Shown piece by piece: positions 63,037-64,000 of a stretch of 64,000 bases of DNA (position 1 is the first letter of the stretch; every line of letters begins with the position of its first letter). A program made the translations under genes and the position numbers. Origin of the DNA: Pedobacter cryoconitis (GTDB lineage Bacteria > Bacteroidota > Bacteroidia > Sphingobacteriales > Sphingobacteriaceae); assembly GCF_014200595.1 (NCBI RefSeq), contig NZ_JACHCG010000003.1, forward strand, positions 283,986-347,985, read 5' to 3'. The notes below the pieces were generated by a model, which was not told the DNA's origin, made no database searches, and saw only the letters and a list, made by a program, of their open reading frames with translations.

Positions 63037-64000
63037 TTAGTCTTTTAAACAGCGCAGCGGTAAGCCCACTGTTTTTTCATTATAATTTGTTCTGGAGTTG
63101 TTGAAGTAATAAGCCTGGCTAACATTGATGTACATGGTACTGGTCCAGTAATTACTATTGACACCTCTCACATTCAATGCCCCGGCAGACGTTAAGTCTC
63201 CTGCACTATGTAATTTTAAGACCGAAGCATAAGCATCGGCTGCATTCTTCCAGTTTTGAGGAGAAGCGCTGGCACTGCTCCATTCCGTATTGGTCGGGAT
63301 ACGCCACCCGCTGCCCAGCAGTTGTGTACAGGGGTCATTGACCCCTATCCAGGCCGAAGATTCATTCACTGTTGATGACCATCCGGTTGAAGGCGTACGT
63401 TTTGTTCCATCATGCTGATAACCCTGTAAGCGGTTAAACTGCCAGTACCAGCCTGAAGAAGATTCTGTAGCATCGTTAATGGCTGATGCCTGCCCGTCTG
63501 CACCCAGGTTCTGGGTAATCCAGCATTTATCGGTACCTGATATTTTAGTACTGACCGATCCGTAAGTTACAGTCTTGTCTACAGCAGCCCCTTTTACTCC
63601 TGCTTTATGAATGACCGTAAATGGCATACAGATTTTAAAGCTGGTGGCAATTTCACTGTAAGCGGTACCTATGTTATTGGTTGCAAAAGCTTTCACATAA
63701 TAAGCCGGGCCGTTTTCCAGACCGGAAATCAAGCCGCTAATCGTTCCTGTACCTGTTCCCATTGGCACCACCTGATCTGAAAGTGTCGGGTTACCTGTAG
63801 TATTCCACACAAAACCACGGGCAGTTATGGTTTCACGTCCGTCCGGGTTAATGATCGCAGATGCTTTAGCGGTAGTGGCCGTTACTTCTGCCAACGGAAG
63901 GATTACGTTACTGACCGAAGGAATAGTGGAAACCACTTCATTACGCAGACAGCGGACAGGCAACGCAGAAGCCTTATCAACCTCCAGTGTTCTCCAGCCG
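63037..64000 (-). CDS. second giant FN3/FISUMP protein, 5' end cut by window edge
   Basis: The frame is open to base 64000, so only the last 320 or so residues are seen. The first visible residues, GWRTLEVDKASALPVRCLRNEV, match the end of a FISUMP domain, so the TTG at 63963 is not a start. One FN3-like repeat follows (ITARGFVWNTTGNPTLSDQV, YYVKAFATNNIGTAYSE), then a terminal FISUMP domain with ICMPFTVI, DKCWITQNLGADG, DPCTQLLGSGWRIPTNTEW and GLPLRCLKD. It is a close paralogue of the C-terminus of the 2834-residue protein, which starts 15 bases downstream in the same direction. Confidence 0.9.
   Translation of the reverse strand, partial: GWRTLEVDKASALPVRCLRNEVVSTIPSVSNVILPLAEVTATTAKASAIINPDGRETITARGFVWNTTGNPTLSDQVVPMGTGTGTISGLISGLENGPAYYVKAFATNNIGTAYSEIATSFKICMPFTVIHKAGVKGAAVDKTVTYGSVSTKISGTDKCWITQNLGADGQASAINDATESSSGWYWQFNRLQGYQHDGTKRTPSTGWSSTVNESSAWIGVNDPCTQLLGSGWRIPTNTEWSSASASPQNWKNAADAYASVLKLHSAGDLTSAGALNVRGVNSNYWTSTMYINVSQAYYFNNSRTNYNEKTVGLPLRCLKD

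Overview
The window looks like chromosomal DNA of a Bacteroidota bacterium, probably Sphingobacteriaceae and close to Pedobacter. This is inferred from gene content: a TonB receptor with an N-terminal carboxypeptidase-like domain, a PorP/SprF protein, a gliding-motility-type C-terminal domain, an MbnP/diheme peroxidase pair, and many -7 boxes matching TAnnTTTG. No rRNA, tRNA, insertion sequence or CRISPR array was seen.

Layout. (1) 1-8.4 kb: an operon of histidine kinase, single-domain response regulator, PLP aminotransferase and FAD monooxygenase (minus strand). It is followed by a PAS kinase (plus), a membrane PAS protein with an H-box but no ATPase domain, a sugar nucleotidyltransferase and a methyltransferase. 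(2) 8.4-38.1 kb: one long, A+T-rich, minus-strand exopolysaccharide locus. Read in its own direction it runs: MBOAT O-acyltransferase and SGNH partner, outer-membrane protein, RmlD, Gmd, Wza-like exporter, Wzz-like co-polymerase, two FdtA-like cupins, FdtC-like acetyltransferase, FdtB-like aminotransferase, Wzx flippase, many glycosyltransferases, WecB, EpsG-like polymerase, a beta-helix protein, a WbpV-like reductase, a WbpL-like initiating transferase, a Wzi-like outer-membrane protein and a WbpM/CapD-like dehydratase. This is a Wzx/Wzy-type assembly line with acylation and deoxyamino-sugar synthesis. (3) 38.2-40.3 kb: a Rnk/GreA-type protein, a small ORF, an XRE regulator and a gene-free stretch with ordered short repeats and terminators.

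(4) 40.3-44.5 kb: an Oar-like TonB receptor with a secreted glycerophosphodiesterase. (5) 44.6-48.0 kb: a likely copper-handling operon: a small Cys-containing membrane protein, an MbnP-like lipoprotein, an MbnH/MauG-like diheme peroxidase and an outer-membrane protein with a CxxCxCG motif at its mature N-terminus. (6) 48.1-51.35 kb: a hybrid histidine kinase and a CHASE3 histidine kinase on the plus strand, ending base to base against (7) 51.35-64 kb: a minus-strand surface-protein operon. Operon (7) encodes two giant paralogous repeat proteins (one of 2834 residues, one cut by the window edge), a TlpA-like thioredoxin, a short protein with a type IX secretion C-terminal domain, and a PorP/SprF protein. 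It is the most unusual part of the window.

Several apparent longest-ORF starts are probably wrong. Promoter boxes, hairpins or stop/start overlaps place the real starts downstream at about 2670, 7825, 36611, 38050, 38644, 41224, 46607, 48008 and 49918. The entries below give the preferred coordinates.
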